Source of the DNA: Crotalaria pallida
Taxonomy: Eukaryota > Streptophyta > Magnoliopsida > Fabales > Fabaceae
Direction of reading: 5' to 3'
NCBI GenBank assembly: GCA_037953625.1
Contig: CM075652.1
Span: 18,930,501 to 18,994,500 of the forward strand
DNA: 64,000 nucleotides
Shown: in pieces, positions 10,019 to 20,949 of the stretch
How positions within the stretch are numbered: position 1 is the stretch's first letter
Layout: each line of letters begins with the position of its first letter
Made by a program: the position numbers and the translations under genes
Notes under the pieces: generated by a model
The model's database searches: none
What the model saw: only the letters and a program-made list of their open reading frames with translations
What the model was told of the DNA's origin: nothing

Positions 10019-11459
10019 ATGCCAAGGAGGAGTAGAGCGGTTGTCGCTGCTGGGCAGAGGGATGCGCTCTCTCTTGTGTCGCTCCTGTGAGGAAACAAGG
10101 TGAAGAATGCTTCTCTGGTTCGTTTTTTCGTTCTTCTCTTGATACTGTGAAGAACTTGTGTTCTTCTATGTTGGTTCATTGCTCTTGTGAGCTTGTTGAG
10201 CTGATCGAGTGCGCTTTGGTGCTTGATTTGGCAGCAACTTCTCCTTCTTCGCCTTTTCTAAGTGTTTTCTCACTCATTGCCTCTCTCATATTCCTTTTGG
10301 GTACAAGTGGCTCTAGTGGTCGTTCCTCGGCGTCACCTTCGCCTCAGATTTCTAAGGGTGTCCATACTCCAGTCAGTTCTCCAACAATTCCATCCACCCT
10401 TGGTGGTGAGGGCTCCTTGGACTTCCGCCGTCATCCTTTTGTTAGTGGGGGCGTTGCCCCCCTCTGTTTCTTCTGAATCTGCTATTGGTGAGGATACTGC
10501 TCCTTTGATGCCCCCTGTTGGCACTTTTAAGGGCGTTTCTATTATTTCCAAGGGCGCTCTTGCTGATGCTTCTTCAGATGTTGCTGTGAATGATGCTGAT
10601 ATCATTATAAGTGAAGGTGTTCCTGTTGACACTATTTTTGATGACTTGGACGCTGAAACGGACGCTCTTGCCCCCAAGGAAAACCAAGTTGATGTTGCTG
10701 TGGAGGTTCCCATTGAGGATCATGCTGTTCATGAGAGCGATACTGGCTTCGCTCCTCTTGATGAAGGGAATGCAGGTTCTGCAAATGTAGCTGAAGTTTC
10801 AAAGGGTATTGTGAGCTCTTCTGAAGGGCGTCCCATGCATGAGACTCCTCCCATTCGGCTTCCTTCTGTCAAAATTGCACAAGTTGTTGCTTCTCCAGCT
10901 TCTTCTTCAGTTTGTGAGTGTTCCTTTTACCATGCATCAATTTGGGTTTCCTTCACATTTAACATCAATCTTCACATATTTAATTAATTTGTAAATTTTG
11001 TCGCTTTTCTCGCTTGTTTTTTTCTTTGCTCTTTTCTGCTTTGCTGCGGCATTTTCTGCCAAGTCTCGTGGCTCTCTTGATGCGGAGGAGCAGTCTATGC
11101 TTGACTCGTTTCTTCTTGCCCATCCTGACTTGGTGCCACTAGGTGCTTCGTTCCCTCGCTTTTTCAGGGAGTCCGCTGCACATACCATGGTGCAAGTGCT
11201 GGGTTTGGTGAGCTCTGTTGATGTTGATGCCTTGACGTGGGAGGACAAGGTGGAGCTCTTGGACTGCCTCCATTCTATCAGGTTTCAACACTATTCTGGT
11301 ACTTGGCTTGATGGTACCATTGATAGATTGGAGAAACTGCGGCCTCCCTTTGATGCCGCTGGCTTGGCTGAAACCAAGCGTCCTTTGTAAGAGCGCTGCA
11401 CTGCTTTGGCTACTCGTTCAAAGGAACTCTCAGCCCATCTTTGCACAAGTGACTTCTGA
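10019..11459 (+). pseudogene. Antisense intron-bearing gene remnant inside the Tat-like element
   Basis: The gene runs opposite to the element. A plausible start is MPRRSRAVVAAGQRDAL at 10019. A donor AAG|GTGAAG follows at 10099/10100 and an acceptor ACAAG at 10307. Exon 2 is rich in Ser, Pro and acidic residues, with a frameshift in the G/C run near 10447-10462. A second donor GTGAGT is at 10914, and an acceptor CTGCCAAG ends at 11063 after a long pyrimidine tract. Exon 3 has a helical, hydrophobic-charged pattern (SLDAEEQSMLDSFLLAHPDL, LTWEDKVELLDCLHSIRF). It has a TAA at 11388-11390, then stays open to 11459 with ERCTALATRSKELSAHL. I do not recognise the family. Tat-lineage elements are known to carry extra ORFs, some in antisense, near the 3' LTR, which fits this position; a captured host gene is the alternative. 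Confidence 0.55.
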
Positions 11460-12036
11460 ATGCTCTTTTTAGTGTTTGATAGTTGCTGTTTAGGCTATGT
11501 TGCTTTTGGACTTGTATTTCAGAATTTGTTTTGCTGAACTTCTTGAAGTTGTACTTATTTGTGGTGGTGTGCTCTTCAGGCTTAGACTCTGCTTTTGTAT
11601 GCCTGCTGCCACCTTGACAATGTTTATGCACAACTCAGCTTTGCTTCACGTGTCTTCGTTTGTCTTGCTTCTTAGGCTTGTATTTAAGTTGTACACTTTT
11701 GGCTCTTGTGCGCTCTTGTCGGCTTTGTCGCTTTGGCACCATTGTAGTTTGAACTCTGTCTTGTGAACGTAGCTTTATAATTGCTTGTTACTGCACTTGT
11801 GCTTGTTTATGCTCTTGTACGCTCTTCCCAGTTTTGGTGCTTTTTCTTGATAGCGCACATCTCTTCTTTTTCTTCTTCTTTTCTTTTCTTTCCCATTTTT
11901 TTTCTCTCTTTTTTTTACAACAAGGGCCCTTATGTCATTGGGTGCCCAAGGAAGGTTTTCTTTTCTTCCTCCCCTCTCCCCCCCGTTTTTTTTTGGAGCG
12001 CGCTTTGGGCGCTTCAAACTTGTTGCAGACTTCAGT

Positions 12037-12170
12037 GGCCCCTCATGTCATTGGTGCCAAACATTTTTCAGGTTATTTTCAGTAATGGCCCCTCATGTCA
12101 TCGGTGCCAAAGATTTTTCAGGTTATTTTCAGTAATGGCCCCTCATGTCATCGGTGCCAAAGATTTTATC
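12037..12170. repeat. 50-bp tandem repeat, three copies
   Basis: GGCCCCTCATGTCATYGGTGCC recurs at 12037, 12087 and 12137, with TTTTTCAGGTTATTTTCAGT between copies. Confidence 0.9.
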
Positions 12171-12199
12171 TCAGGGTGCACGTTGGGCACGCTCTACAG

Positions 12200-12395
12200 A
12201 TTTTGCCGCTTTGGGCTTCTCAGCTGCCGCTTTTGGGCTTTTTCTTTCCAGTTGCCGCTTTGGGCTTTTCTTTTCAGTTGTCACTTTGGACTTTTTCAGT
12301 TTGCCGCTTTGGGCTTTTTCTTTCCAGTTGCCGCTTTGGGCTTTTTCTTTTCAGTTGTCACTTTGGACTTTTTCAGTTTGCCGCTTTGGGCTTCA
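12200..12395. repeat. ~25- and ~76-bp repeats with GCCGCTTTGGGCTT
   Basis: GCCGCTTTGGGCTT alternates with GTCACTTTGGACTT. The longer pattern, starting TCTTTCCAGTTGCCGC, repeats at about 12243 and 12319. Confidence 0.85.
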
Positions 12396-13317
12396 TAAAC
12401 TAACGGATCGCTTTAGATCTTGCGTTAGCCAATCTCTTTTTCTACAGATTTTCCGCCCGCGTTTAAGACTAGGGCCCTTGTTTCCTGGGACCTTTTCTAG
12501 TCTCGCGATATGGCATACTTCGCCCGCGTCTGTCCCGAAAATTTCTCTTTTTGAGGAGGTCTATCCGGGTACCGCGATAAGGCGCTTGTGCCCGCGGTAC
12601 GGTCCAACACTGTTCTTTCATTTCTTTTTCTTTTTTTTTTTGAAGTGTTGAACCTCGCGTTCTGGCATTATTGACCCTGTTTGAGGGGTTTTTGATATAG
12701 CGATACCTCATGTCATCAGTATCATTTGAGCTCTTTCCGGGGACACCTCATGTCATCAGTGTCGCTTTAAGCTTTAGCATTGTACCTTGCTTCTGATTGA
12801 TTGCTTAGCTCTGATTGCTTGTGCTTCGTAACACCTCTTGTTGTTGGTGCTACTTTTCTTTATGCTTTTCTTGATATCATCAATTTGTAAGCACTTGGAT
12901 TTCTATATTGTTCTGGCTTCTTGACTTTGTGCTCGTGCTCATTTCCGCATGGTCTGTTTTGACGTACAGACGAGCTCAGATGTGCCTTGCTTTAAGGGCT
13001 TTGTTATTACTATAGACTTCTTCGTTTCACTTGTGTCGGGATGCTTTGGCTTGTTTGTGAAAGCAGACTGGAATGAATTCCTGATTTTGCGTTAGTAGTT
13101 CTTCAATCATCAGGTAAACCGAGCTTGCCTTGGTTATGTTATGTTTGGAACGGTTTTGGGTCAGTCACTTGTATGCTTTCTAGCTTGATTTTATCTTGCA
13201 CCTTGCCCTTGCATCTGATTCAATGCTTCAGTGTTTAAGTATGCCTTTGAGTAACATACTTTTCAGGATCTTGTACTCGCATTGGTCATTACGAAGCTTG
13301 CATTCGCCCTCATGTTG

Positions 13318-13425
13318 CATGTACGCCTTTTCATGTACGCCTTGCAATTGTACGCCTTTGCAATTGTACGCCTTGCAGGTGTACGCCTTTGCAATTGTAC
13401 GCCTTGAAGTCGTACGCCTTTTGAG
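13318..13425. repeat. ~14- to 16-bp tandem repeat TGTACGCCTTTGCAAT
   Basis: Seven copies of GTACGCCTT, separated by short variable bases such as GCAATT. It shares the NCGCCTT word found throughout this element. Confidence 0.85.
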
Positions 13426-14916
13426 TTTTGTTATGACCATTTTACTTTTCATCTTGTCTTGCAATTGCGCTCAGATATCTGCATTGATTTTCTTTTAACT
13501 TTCTGGCTTGTGATCTTTTGCACGCTTTTGCTTTGAAGTTGCTTTGGTCTTTCCGGTTTGAATTCTTTGTTAGCTTTTGATCGCAGCTTCTGATGCACCT
13601 TCGCTCTCTAGTTTTTGGTTTGTTATTAGCAACTTTCTGTTTGCATCTTCTCCAGGATTTCTAGTACCGTTTCTTTTCTGATGCGCCTTGGATTTCATCT
13701 TTTTTGCTTCACATGAGGTTTTTGATTCAACTTTGCTTTCCTCGCCTTTGCTTGTTCTGCCTTTCATCTCGTCAATTAGTTTATACTAAATGCATGATTA
13801 CTTCTGTTTGCAAGGCTGACATGCGCCCTGCCGCCATGACTCTGTGTTCGCCTTCTGGTTCTGGATTTCATGCGTCTTACTACCAACTTCAGGGTTCGCC
13901 TTCTGGTGTGATTTCATTCTTTATCTTTGCTTGATTTTGTTTGTTTGATTTTCACTGATCTTTTCTATCTGGATAGCTCAGGTGCTTCTTGTTCTCAGTG
14001 GAGGAAGCGGTCCTCCCATGACATTGAGTATCTTAGCAAAACATGGAAAATCATGGCCTAAGGGCATACTTAGGACTTCCTGAATGTGTGGAAGATATCA
14101 ATTATTGTTCCTACATAAACAATTTTCACTTTTCGGTCATTTTCATGCTATTCAAGCCCATTTTTTTTCAATTGTTTCTAGTAAGTCATGTACAAGATTA
14201 ATAATGCATTATCATGTATCATTGCCAAGATCATGTTTTCATGTAATGCTTTTCTAGAGCATGCCTTCTCAACATATAAATCATACAATTTATAACTTTA
14301 AACGTTGTTTTTGCATGATGGAAATAGTTTCTTTTCATCATGCCATGGTTGAGGCAAGAAAGGTTAACAAGATTATGGCAAGAACGACTAGTATGATATA
14401 CTAATTTTAGTTCTACAACAAACATTCAAATGTACAGAGTTATCTAATTACTGCTTTTCTAGTCAAATACTTGACATATATCAGAGCGACAACATTCATG
14501 ATTGCGATCATACATATGCAATTCTCAGCCATGGCAAACTTAGAGTCAGACCATCTCCATAACATATCATAACAATGTTATTCTAGACAAAGTAAAATTA
14601 AATCATTGTTATCAGGATAATCTCTACGTAAAGCATGATATCACGTGAAAAGCCTATTAGGACATAGATGCACAAAATGAGCATATAATAACTATATTTT
14701 CTTAACTATACATACAACAACTGATACGTGATTGGATACATTTTTCATTTGGTCATGATTCACATCTATTATAATTAAATTCATGAAAAAGGCATACTAG
14801 CATGTGCACTGAGTTAAGAGTTATATGTACTTAGCTTATGAAGCATTTTTCCATGTAGACTCTGGTTGCGCCTTTGCTCCTGAGTTTCTACTTTCTGTAT
14901 TGTGGCGCCTTCATCA

Positions 14917-15401
14917 TTAAGAGCGTACTTTGTGTACGCCTTCGTCAGTGAGAGCGTACTTTCGCCCTTTCGGTTGTGTGACCGCCTTCTGGTCGCCTTC
15001 TGTGAGCATGCCTTCTGGGAAGATCGCTCTCTGAGGAGCGCCTTCCAGGGAGCTCACCTTTTGGGGAGAAGACCACCTTTCAAGAAGGTCGCCTTTGGGC
15101 TGAAGGACAACCTCCTTACTGAAACGCTTCTTCAGTCGGATATTGTTAATCATAGTGAGTGCCTTCAATAGCCGTCCTTGGAGCGGCGCTTCTAGGAGCA
15201 TTTCCTTCACTGTCTGGACCATAACTTTCTTGATCTGTTGGATCTGAAGCTCAGCCTCCTAGAATCTGCTCCCGTTCTGCGGCTTGCAAGACCGGATGCT
15301 GGGTTTTGAATGGCAACTGCGGGTAGCGCCTTCGAAGCGGCATCTCCCACAGGCACCTGGTGCACAACGTGAGTCTCATTTCCTTCATGGTTGGAAGCCA
15401 T
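14917..15401 (-). pseudogene. First-ORF remnant after the primer site of the Tat-like element
   Basis: The ATG at 15401 lies five bases past the 18-nt primer match and opens MASNHEGNETHVVHQVPVG for about 64 codons. A second frame then carries on from near 15222 to 14917 (QPKGDLLERW, EGAPQRAIFPEGML). This is where gag would start, but I see no capsid or zinc-knuckle motif, so the gag origin is only inferred from position. A frameshift or a small deletion separates the two parts. Confidence 0.4.
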
Positions 15402-15405
15402 AGCT

Positions 15406-15423
15406 TCCCCAGCGGAGTCACCA
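15406..15423 (-). other. Primer binding site, probably Arg tRNA type
   Basis: TGGTGACTCCGCTGGGGA on the minus strand, two bases inside the LTR. It resembles the arginine-tRNA site typical of Tat/Ogre elements; I cannot align it to a tRNA here. Confidence 0.7.
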
Positions 15424-15425
15424 AT

Positions 15426-16730
15426 TGTTTCAGACCGCTTTGTGCGATAAGTAAATAATCAGTGCAAAGATAATGGGTTCGTAAGCTTAGTGAAGCATTT
15501 GGCTTTTATTACTTTGAAATGGGACTTGGGGAGAAAAATACAAGAGCGAGAGGTTCACACTTATGGTGTTTACGCAAAGTGAGGGAGTGTGCGCCTTCAG
15601 CTTTTCACACTCTCCTCTGTATTCTGAAACTCAAGCTTTTACAGAAGCTTCTATTCTCTCCTCTTTCTTATGCTCTCTTGGGATTTCAGTTGATTTGAAT
15701 GGAGTCTTAGTCTCCCCTTCCCTCGGTTCAGATTGCCCTCTACGTTGGAAGAGATCTCTCTCTGTATTTAGTGGTTATTGCTGTGTGTTGTTCTCCATGT
15801 GTTGGAGTTGTTGAAGTTGTTCTTGTTGTTGTTGTTATGGTGGTTGCTGGACGTGTGCGCTCTCTGGCTCACCTCCTTCCTTGTATCTCTCTCGTGTTTT
15901 GTCTCTTGCTTCTCTTTAATGTTCCTTCTCTGATATTTAGAGAAGAGAACTGGTGTTTCATGTGTTTATCATGTGTTTTCCTCCGTTGAGTTCCTCTTTT
16001 TTCCTCTTGTTCGTGTTCTCCCTCTAAGTTGCAGAGGAGAGAACCTTGTGTTTTTGTTATTGTCGCTCTGGTGTATTGCTTCTCTCTCTCCCGTCTCTGT
16101 TGTCCCCTTGGAAGGAGAAGAATCTCCTATTTATAATGGTGCTTTAGACCAGTGGTTACTGGTTGCTCACCTTTTGTTCGCTGGGTAATAGCACTTTGCA
16201 TCATGTGCTCAGGGCATCTTCTCAGTAGCTTTGTCTTCTTTATCATTTTGGGCATTGGCATTCAATGGCTGCAGGGAGGAGCTGTGCAAGTCATGCCATT
16301 CTTGGCTTTGCCTTGGGAGTGGCCAAGTGAGGTAAGCAAAGATTCTCTCTTGGCTTCCTACACAAGCTGTTGAAGTCTTAGGAGGCTGGGTTGCCTTTGT
16401 TTGTACGTGTATGCGCCTTCCGCAAGCTTCATTCCCTGTTCGCTCTCATTTATCATGACTTTCTCCCCAAGTTTCCATGACACCTGGGGCACTTTGGGAG
16501 GACATGTTGTGATCACTGTCATCAGTACGTCTTGCTCTTTCTCCTGGGCACATCATCAGAATGTGTCGCCTTGATGACTGTCGCTCTGAGCATGTGACGC
16601 TCTGGGCAGTTCTTGGTGCTTGCACGCCTATATCAGTGTCCTTTATTGTTTTCTTTTTGTTTGATGATTTTTGGGCCTTTATACAAACTGGGCTTTGCAA
16701 TTTGGGCCCCTAAATATTGAGGTATCAACA
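15426..16730 (-). repeat. 5' LTR of the Tat-like element
   Basis: 1305 bp, the partner of 7782-9088. On the minus strand it runs TGTTGATACC...GAAACA and contains the promoter. Confidence 0.9.
16127..16137 (-). promoter_or_regulatory. TATA box of the Tat-like 5' LTR
   Basis: Minus strand ATTATAAATAG, about 590 bases into the LTR. It is conserved in the other LTR near 8490. Confidence 0.55.
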
Positions 16731-16992
16731 GCAACTATGATGAAGAGAGAGCAATCTCAAGGACTTCAATATGTATATTGATTGACATATCTTTATTTTG
16801 AGTCTTAGAGTTTTGGGTAGAGTTATTAGAGGGTAGTGAAACTCTATCAAGTGCATGATCATATTATATCTTGAGTATTTCACTTAACCTAAAATCAATA
16901 GGTGGCTTAAACATTTTAAAGAAAAGGTTTAATTTTGAGAAAAAAAAGTTTTTAATTGATTTTTACTGTGTTTAATTAATTAACAAGGTTGA

Positions 16993-17104
16993 TTAATCGA
17001 TTAACAAAATTTTCATTAGGTCTTAATCGATTACCATAAGTGATTAATTGATTAACATAAAATCAACAGTGGTTAATCGATTAGCTATATGTCTTAATCG
17101 ATTA
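16993..17104 (+). promoter_or_regulatory. TTAATCGATTAA palindrome cluster upstream of TATA
   Basis: CpG centres lie at 16998, 17028, 17078 and 17099, giving spacings of 30 and 21 bp within pairs. A decayed copy (TTAATTGATTAA) lies between. The cluster is 90-190 bp upstream of the TATA box. Confidence 0.7.
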
Positions 17105-17186
17105 ACACAAACAGTTATATATGTGTTTTAAATCAGTTTTTCACTTCTCAAAATTAGTTTTTAAGTTTCCAAGCTTTTGGGTATTC

Positions 17187-17194
17187 TATATAAA
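17187..17194 (+). promoter_or_regulatory. TATA box of the Sirevirus LTR
   Basis: TATATAAA inside GGGTATTCTATATAAACC. The same words occur on the minus strand in both LTRs of the sister element. Confidence 0.65.
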
Positions 17195-18030
17195 CCTTTT
17201 CCTAATCATTGTGATAAAAAAAAACTTCATTTTCACATCATTTTAGAAAGATCAAAGCCACACTATTCTCTCAATATTCTCTCTCACTTTTACAAAGATC
17301 AAAGTTCTTATTTTTATATCTTTGATCAAGAAGCTTTTGAATCTCAAGTTTAATTTTTCATATTTCTTGAAGAAGATTCAAATAGGATTTTGTTTTCATA
17401 GAGTTGTAATCATTGCAAGAGGCAAACTATCTACAACAAGAAGAAGTCTTGGTGGTGTTCATCGAGCAAATTGAAGTGGAAGCCTTGGTGGTGTTCATCA
17501 AGCATTTGGAAGTCTTGTTGTGTTAACAAGCAAAGTGGAAGTCTTGGTTTGTTTGTGATCATCCAAGCACGAGAAGAGGTTAGATTAGAAGTTCAATAGG
17601 ATTGCAAGACAAGAGAAGGGTTATCTCTTGGAGGCTATCAAGAAGGATGTCTTGAGAGGCGGATTACTTGTAATTTGAGAATTCTAATTCCTTAGTGAAA
17701 TCTCTCTTGTGAAGAGGGGACTGGATGTAGCTCTCAATGGAGGAGAGTGAACCAGTATAAAATCTCTATGCAGTATCTCTATCCTTTAATCTTTTAATTT
17801 CTGCATATTTGAATTGTTCTTGATTGAAAACCTAGAAAAGATTGATTTTCTAATAATTGAATGAAATAGGTTTTAATAGTTCTAATTGATTTGGGGAAAG
17901 CCTTTTTCATAATCTAGGTAATCATTAATAATCTTGGTGTTAATTAATTACGCGCTATCTCTGATATTCTATGTTAATTGATTGATTTTGGTTTTCGTTT
18001 GAAAAGTGATTTTTCAGTTTTCTACAATGA

Positions 18031-18115
18031 TTAATCGATTAACTCAAGGTGCTAATCGATTAACTGAAATCAGCTATCTGGCATTAATCGATTAGTGACT
18101 TCTATTAATCGATTA
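18031..18115 (+). repeat. Second TTAATCGATTAA palindrome cluster, downstream of TATA
   Basis: Centres at 18036/18057 and 18089/18110: two pairs, each 21 bp apart. Confidence 0.75.
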
Positions 18116-18271
18116 ACAGCTGCATATTTTGTGAAAATCATTCGTTTTAATTATTTTGATTTGTTTTATTCGAAAATCTTTCAAGGTTTCTTTAACACAT
18201 ATTCAACCCTTCATTCTAGGTGTTCTCCTAGTGTTTTCTAGTTAATTCATCCACCGGTTGTAGTCCCTACA

Positions 18272-18395
18272 CGTCCAATTCTACGGAGATTTTCATAAGT
18301 ATATAATTAACTACGAGTTTTAAAAGTAAATTTTCAAACCTATAATATAATTTTGCTAATGGCTAATCAAGAGTAAATTAATATAGGGTGTTACA
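18272..18395 (+). repeat. LTR 3'-end fragment, Tekay-like
   Basis: It ends TAGGGTGTTACA and aligns loosely with the last 125 bases of the LTR at 1-1840, including a shared AAATTTTCAA stretch. It is too diverged to be the missing end of that element. Confidence 0.4.
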
Positions 18396-18557
18396 GGAAG
18401 ATTTTTTTTTTTGAAATGGGTGAAGAACTAATTAATGCAATTGAAAAATAAAAAATAAGTTTATAAATAAAAAAATAATTTAATAATAAGTACTTATATG
18501 AAGGATCAAAGGAAATATATGACACTATTTGTTTGAAATTTTTTTTTAATAATTTAT

Positions 18558-20155
18558 TGAGGAAACCGCAATTGGTGGTTGAAACAACTAAGGAACCCTA
18601 GAAGAACACCTAGAAGGGGGGGTTGAATAGGTGTAAAAAAAAAACCTTGAAAGATTTTCGAACGAAACAAATCGAAACAATTAAAACGAATGATTTTTGC
18701 AAATTATACAGCCTTTAATCGATTAATCTGAATTCTAATCGATTAAGACAGAAAGTAAACTTTTCCTTAATCGATTATGAATGTGCTTAATCGATTAAAT
18801 CTATCAGAAACAGAAAAAATCACTTTTCAATCGCATACGAAAATCAATCAATCAACATGTAAGATCAGAGATTCAGCGGAAACAATTAACACCTATATTC
18901 TTATTGATTATCCTAGTTATGAAAATGATTTTCCCTTTATCAATTTGAACAATAAAGATTCAATTCAATCAATTATGAAAATCAATCTTTCTAGGTTTTC
19001 AAGCAAGAACACAATGAATTGACTTGAATGTAAAGAGTAAGGGTTTAGAGATACGGCACAGTGATTTATCCTGGTTCACTTTCATCCGCTTGAAAGCTAC
19101 ATCCAGTCCCCTCTTCAACCAAGAGAGATTCTTCACTATGAGGAATTAGAGTTCTCAAATTACAAGTAAATGCCTCACAAGACTCCCTTCTTGCTAGCCT
19201 ACAAGAGATACCACACCCTTGCCTTGTAATCCTATTGATCTTCTCTCTAATCTAACCTCTACCCCTTGTTGATAATCGACACAACAAGTCTTCACTTGCT
19301 TGATGATAATCCACACACCAAGGCTTCACTTTGCTTGATTCACAATCAAGATTTTCTTCTTCAATTGCTTGAATGAACTTGCTTGATGATAAACGACACA
19401 CCAAGTCTTCTTTGTTGTTGTAGTTGGCTTGCCTTCTTGCAAAGATTACAACACAATAGAAAACACAAATGACAATCCTATGAATCTCAATCAATAGCTA
19501 TGACAAATCACACAAGAGATTCAAAGGTTCTTGATCAAAGAATATGAAAATATGAAAGCTTTGATCTTTGAAATTGAGAGAGAATAGAGTGACTTGATTC
19601 TTTGTAAAATTGATTATAAAAGTGTTCTAATTGATCACAAAGATTAGGAAAAGGTTTATATAGAATACCCAAAAGTTGTAGCACTTGAAAACTGATTTTG
19701 AGAAGTGAAAATCGTATTTTAAAAATCAGATCTGCAGTATTTAATCGATTAAATTGCAGCTTAATCGAGTATTAATCGATTAAATTATGACTTAATCGAT
19801 TAAATCCACACTGCACATGTTAAAAACTTGTTTTCTCAAAACTAAACCTTTCCTTTCAAACCTTTAAGCCACCTATTGATTCTAGGTTAAGTGAAAACTC
19901 AAATTTTATTTAATCATGACTATGATAGAGATTCACTACCCTCTAAATAAACTCTAACCAAATAAAAGACCTAAGAAGCTTGAGAGGCAAAAGATAAAAC
20001 AATTACAATTACACTCAAACTAAGTCTTCATGAGCTTGTTCTCTCTTCTTCACTTGATGTTTGTTGTTGCTTGTTGAACTTGAAACTTGATCAACATCTT
20101 TGTAGCTTGTTCAAAACACTTTGTCATTATCAAAACATTCATCATGGAACTTACA
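18558..20155 (-). repeat. 3' LTR of the gag-only Sirevirus
   Basis: 1598 bp. On the minus strand it runs TGTAAGTTCC...GTTTCCTCA. Palindrome clusters lie at 18715-18798 (CpG centres 18720, 18740, 18772, 18792) and 19741-19802 (19746, 19766, 19777, 19797). A minus-strand TATA (CTATATAAA) lies at 19655-19663, between the clusters. Confidence 0.9.
19741..19802 (-). promoter_or_regulatory. TTAATCGATTAA pairs upstream of the LTR TATA box
   Basis: Two pairs, each with centres exactly 20 bp apart, with the pairs offset by 11 bp. On the minus strand they sit about 80-140 bp upstream of CTATATAAA. One of the four copies is decayed (TTAATCGAGTAT). Confidence 0.75.
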
Positions 20156-20169
20156 ATCTCCCCCTTTTT
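20156..20169 (-). other. Polypurine tract of the gag-only Sirevirus
   Basis: Minus strand AAAAAGGGGGAGAT, directly followed by the LTR start TGTAAGTTCC. Confidence 0.85.
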
Positions 20170-20448
20170 GAAAATGACAAACCATGTTTTGAATTTGATT
20201 GAAGTTGTTGATGCTTTAACAATTTGATCACTTGGTGAGAAACTTGCTCCCCCTCAATCAATGCATTTGATATTTGAAATCCAATTGATAGAAGCTTGAT
20301 TCTCCCCCTATCTTCAACAACTTAGCTCAACCTACATAAAAACAACAAAACAACCTTTCTCTACAAAAACATATCATTTCTCCCATTTGTTTTTCTTTTC
20401 AAAACATACCATTTCTCCCCCTTTGGCATTATCAAAAAGTAATATATA

Positions 20449-20887
20449 TACCAATTGAAATATAAAATAGTAAGCCAAAATAGAGAAATTCACATTTATT
20501 TCTTCAAAGTAAAATATACCATTATCAATGTTTGAAGAAATAACAATATAACACCAATAAACTTTGATATATAACAAGTACTATACTTTGAAATGTGATA
20601 CCAATTGGCAAGAAAATATAACAATGAATTATGAACCAATAGAAATACTAAGAAGTCATAATACCAATTGAGATATCATCAATGTAAAGAAATATCACAA
20701 CAATAATAGCATGATAATCATCTAATCATCACTCAATGATACCAATTGAACTTTAGAAAAGTAATACTATTTGAGAACAATTCAATTATACCAATTGATG
20801 AAACTAAACAATTTGTAAATATTCAACAATATCATTTTTACTACTTTGTAGGACATTCACTTGAGATGCAAATGTAATACCAATTGA
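20449..20887 (-). repeat. Six PBS-like decamers in the 3' noncoding tail
   Basis: TACCAATTGA (plus strand; one copy ends in G) occurs at 20449, 20599, 20662, 20740, 20789 and 20878. The same decamer at 22806-22815 spans the junction of the 5' LTR and the primer site. Intervals range from 49 to 150 bp, so this is not a simple tandem repeat. Confidence 0.85.
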
Positions 20888-20949
20888 AGATGCAAATGTA
20901 TGAATAACATTTGTAAGCCCTTTGCTCTTCAATCATACCTACAAAACAA

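Larger units (their letters stand above)
11460..14916. other. Noncoding internal DNA of the Tat-like element
   Basis: About 3.5 kb of T-rich sequence (plus strand) with several local repeats and no recognisable protein. Pyrimidine runs give long but meaningless Phe/Leu/Ser-rich frames around 11780-12650. From about 14000 to 14830 the sequence is AT-rich and unremarkable. Confidence 0.6.
7782..16730 (-). mobile_element. Complete-ended Tat/Ogre-like LTR retrotransposon without gag-pol
   Basis: Near-identical 1.3-kb LTRs (TGTTTC...ATCAACA on the plus strand) bound 6.3 kb of internal DNA, and GCAAC is duplicated at 7777-7781 and 16731-16735. Orientation is set by the primer site TGGTGACTCCGCTGGGGA beside the right LTR, the purine-rich AATGGGGCAAT beside the left LTR, and a TATA box on the minus strand. 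That primer site resembles the arginine-tRNA type used by Tat/Ogre elements. No RT, integrase or protease can be read on either strand, so the element is non-autonomous. It carries several tandem repeats and, in antisense, an eroded gene with introns. It is inserted in the LTR of a Sirevirus fragment. Confidence 0.85.
16736..18271 (+). mobile_element. Rest of the plus-strand Sirevirus 3' LTR
   Basis: It continues the LTR that starts at 7652; together the two parts make about 1666 bp ending in CCCTACA. It aligns in inverted orientation with the LTRs at 18558-20155 and 22813-24408 but is clearly more diverged, so it belongs to an older member of the same group. It contains a TATA box at 17187-17194 and two clusters of TAATCGATTA palindromes. 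Confidence 0.8.

Noticed and set aside
11781..12651. Long Phe/Leu/Ser-rich frames
   Set aside because: Produced by T-rich, pyrimidine-biased sequence and local repeats; no domain, and several frames are open at once.
9538..13425. Short regular repeats that might be taken for a CRISPR array
   Set aside because: Plant nuclear DNA, no constant repeat with unique spacers and no cas genes; these are ordinary tandem repeats in a retroelement.
18777..19494. Small frames identical at 18777/23029 and 19252/23504
   Set aside because: Identical because they lie in the two LTRs; short, and without protein features.
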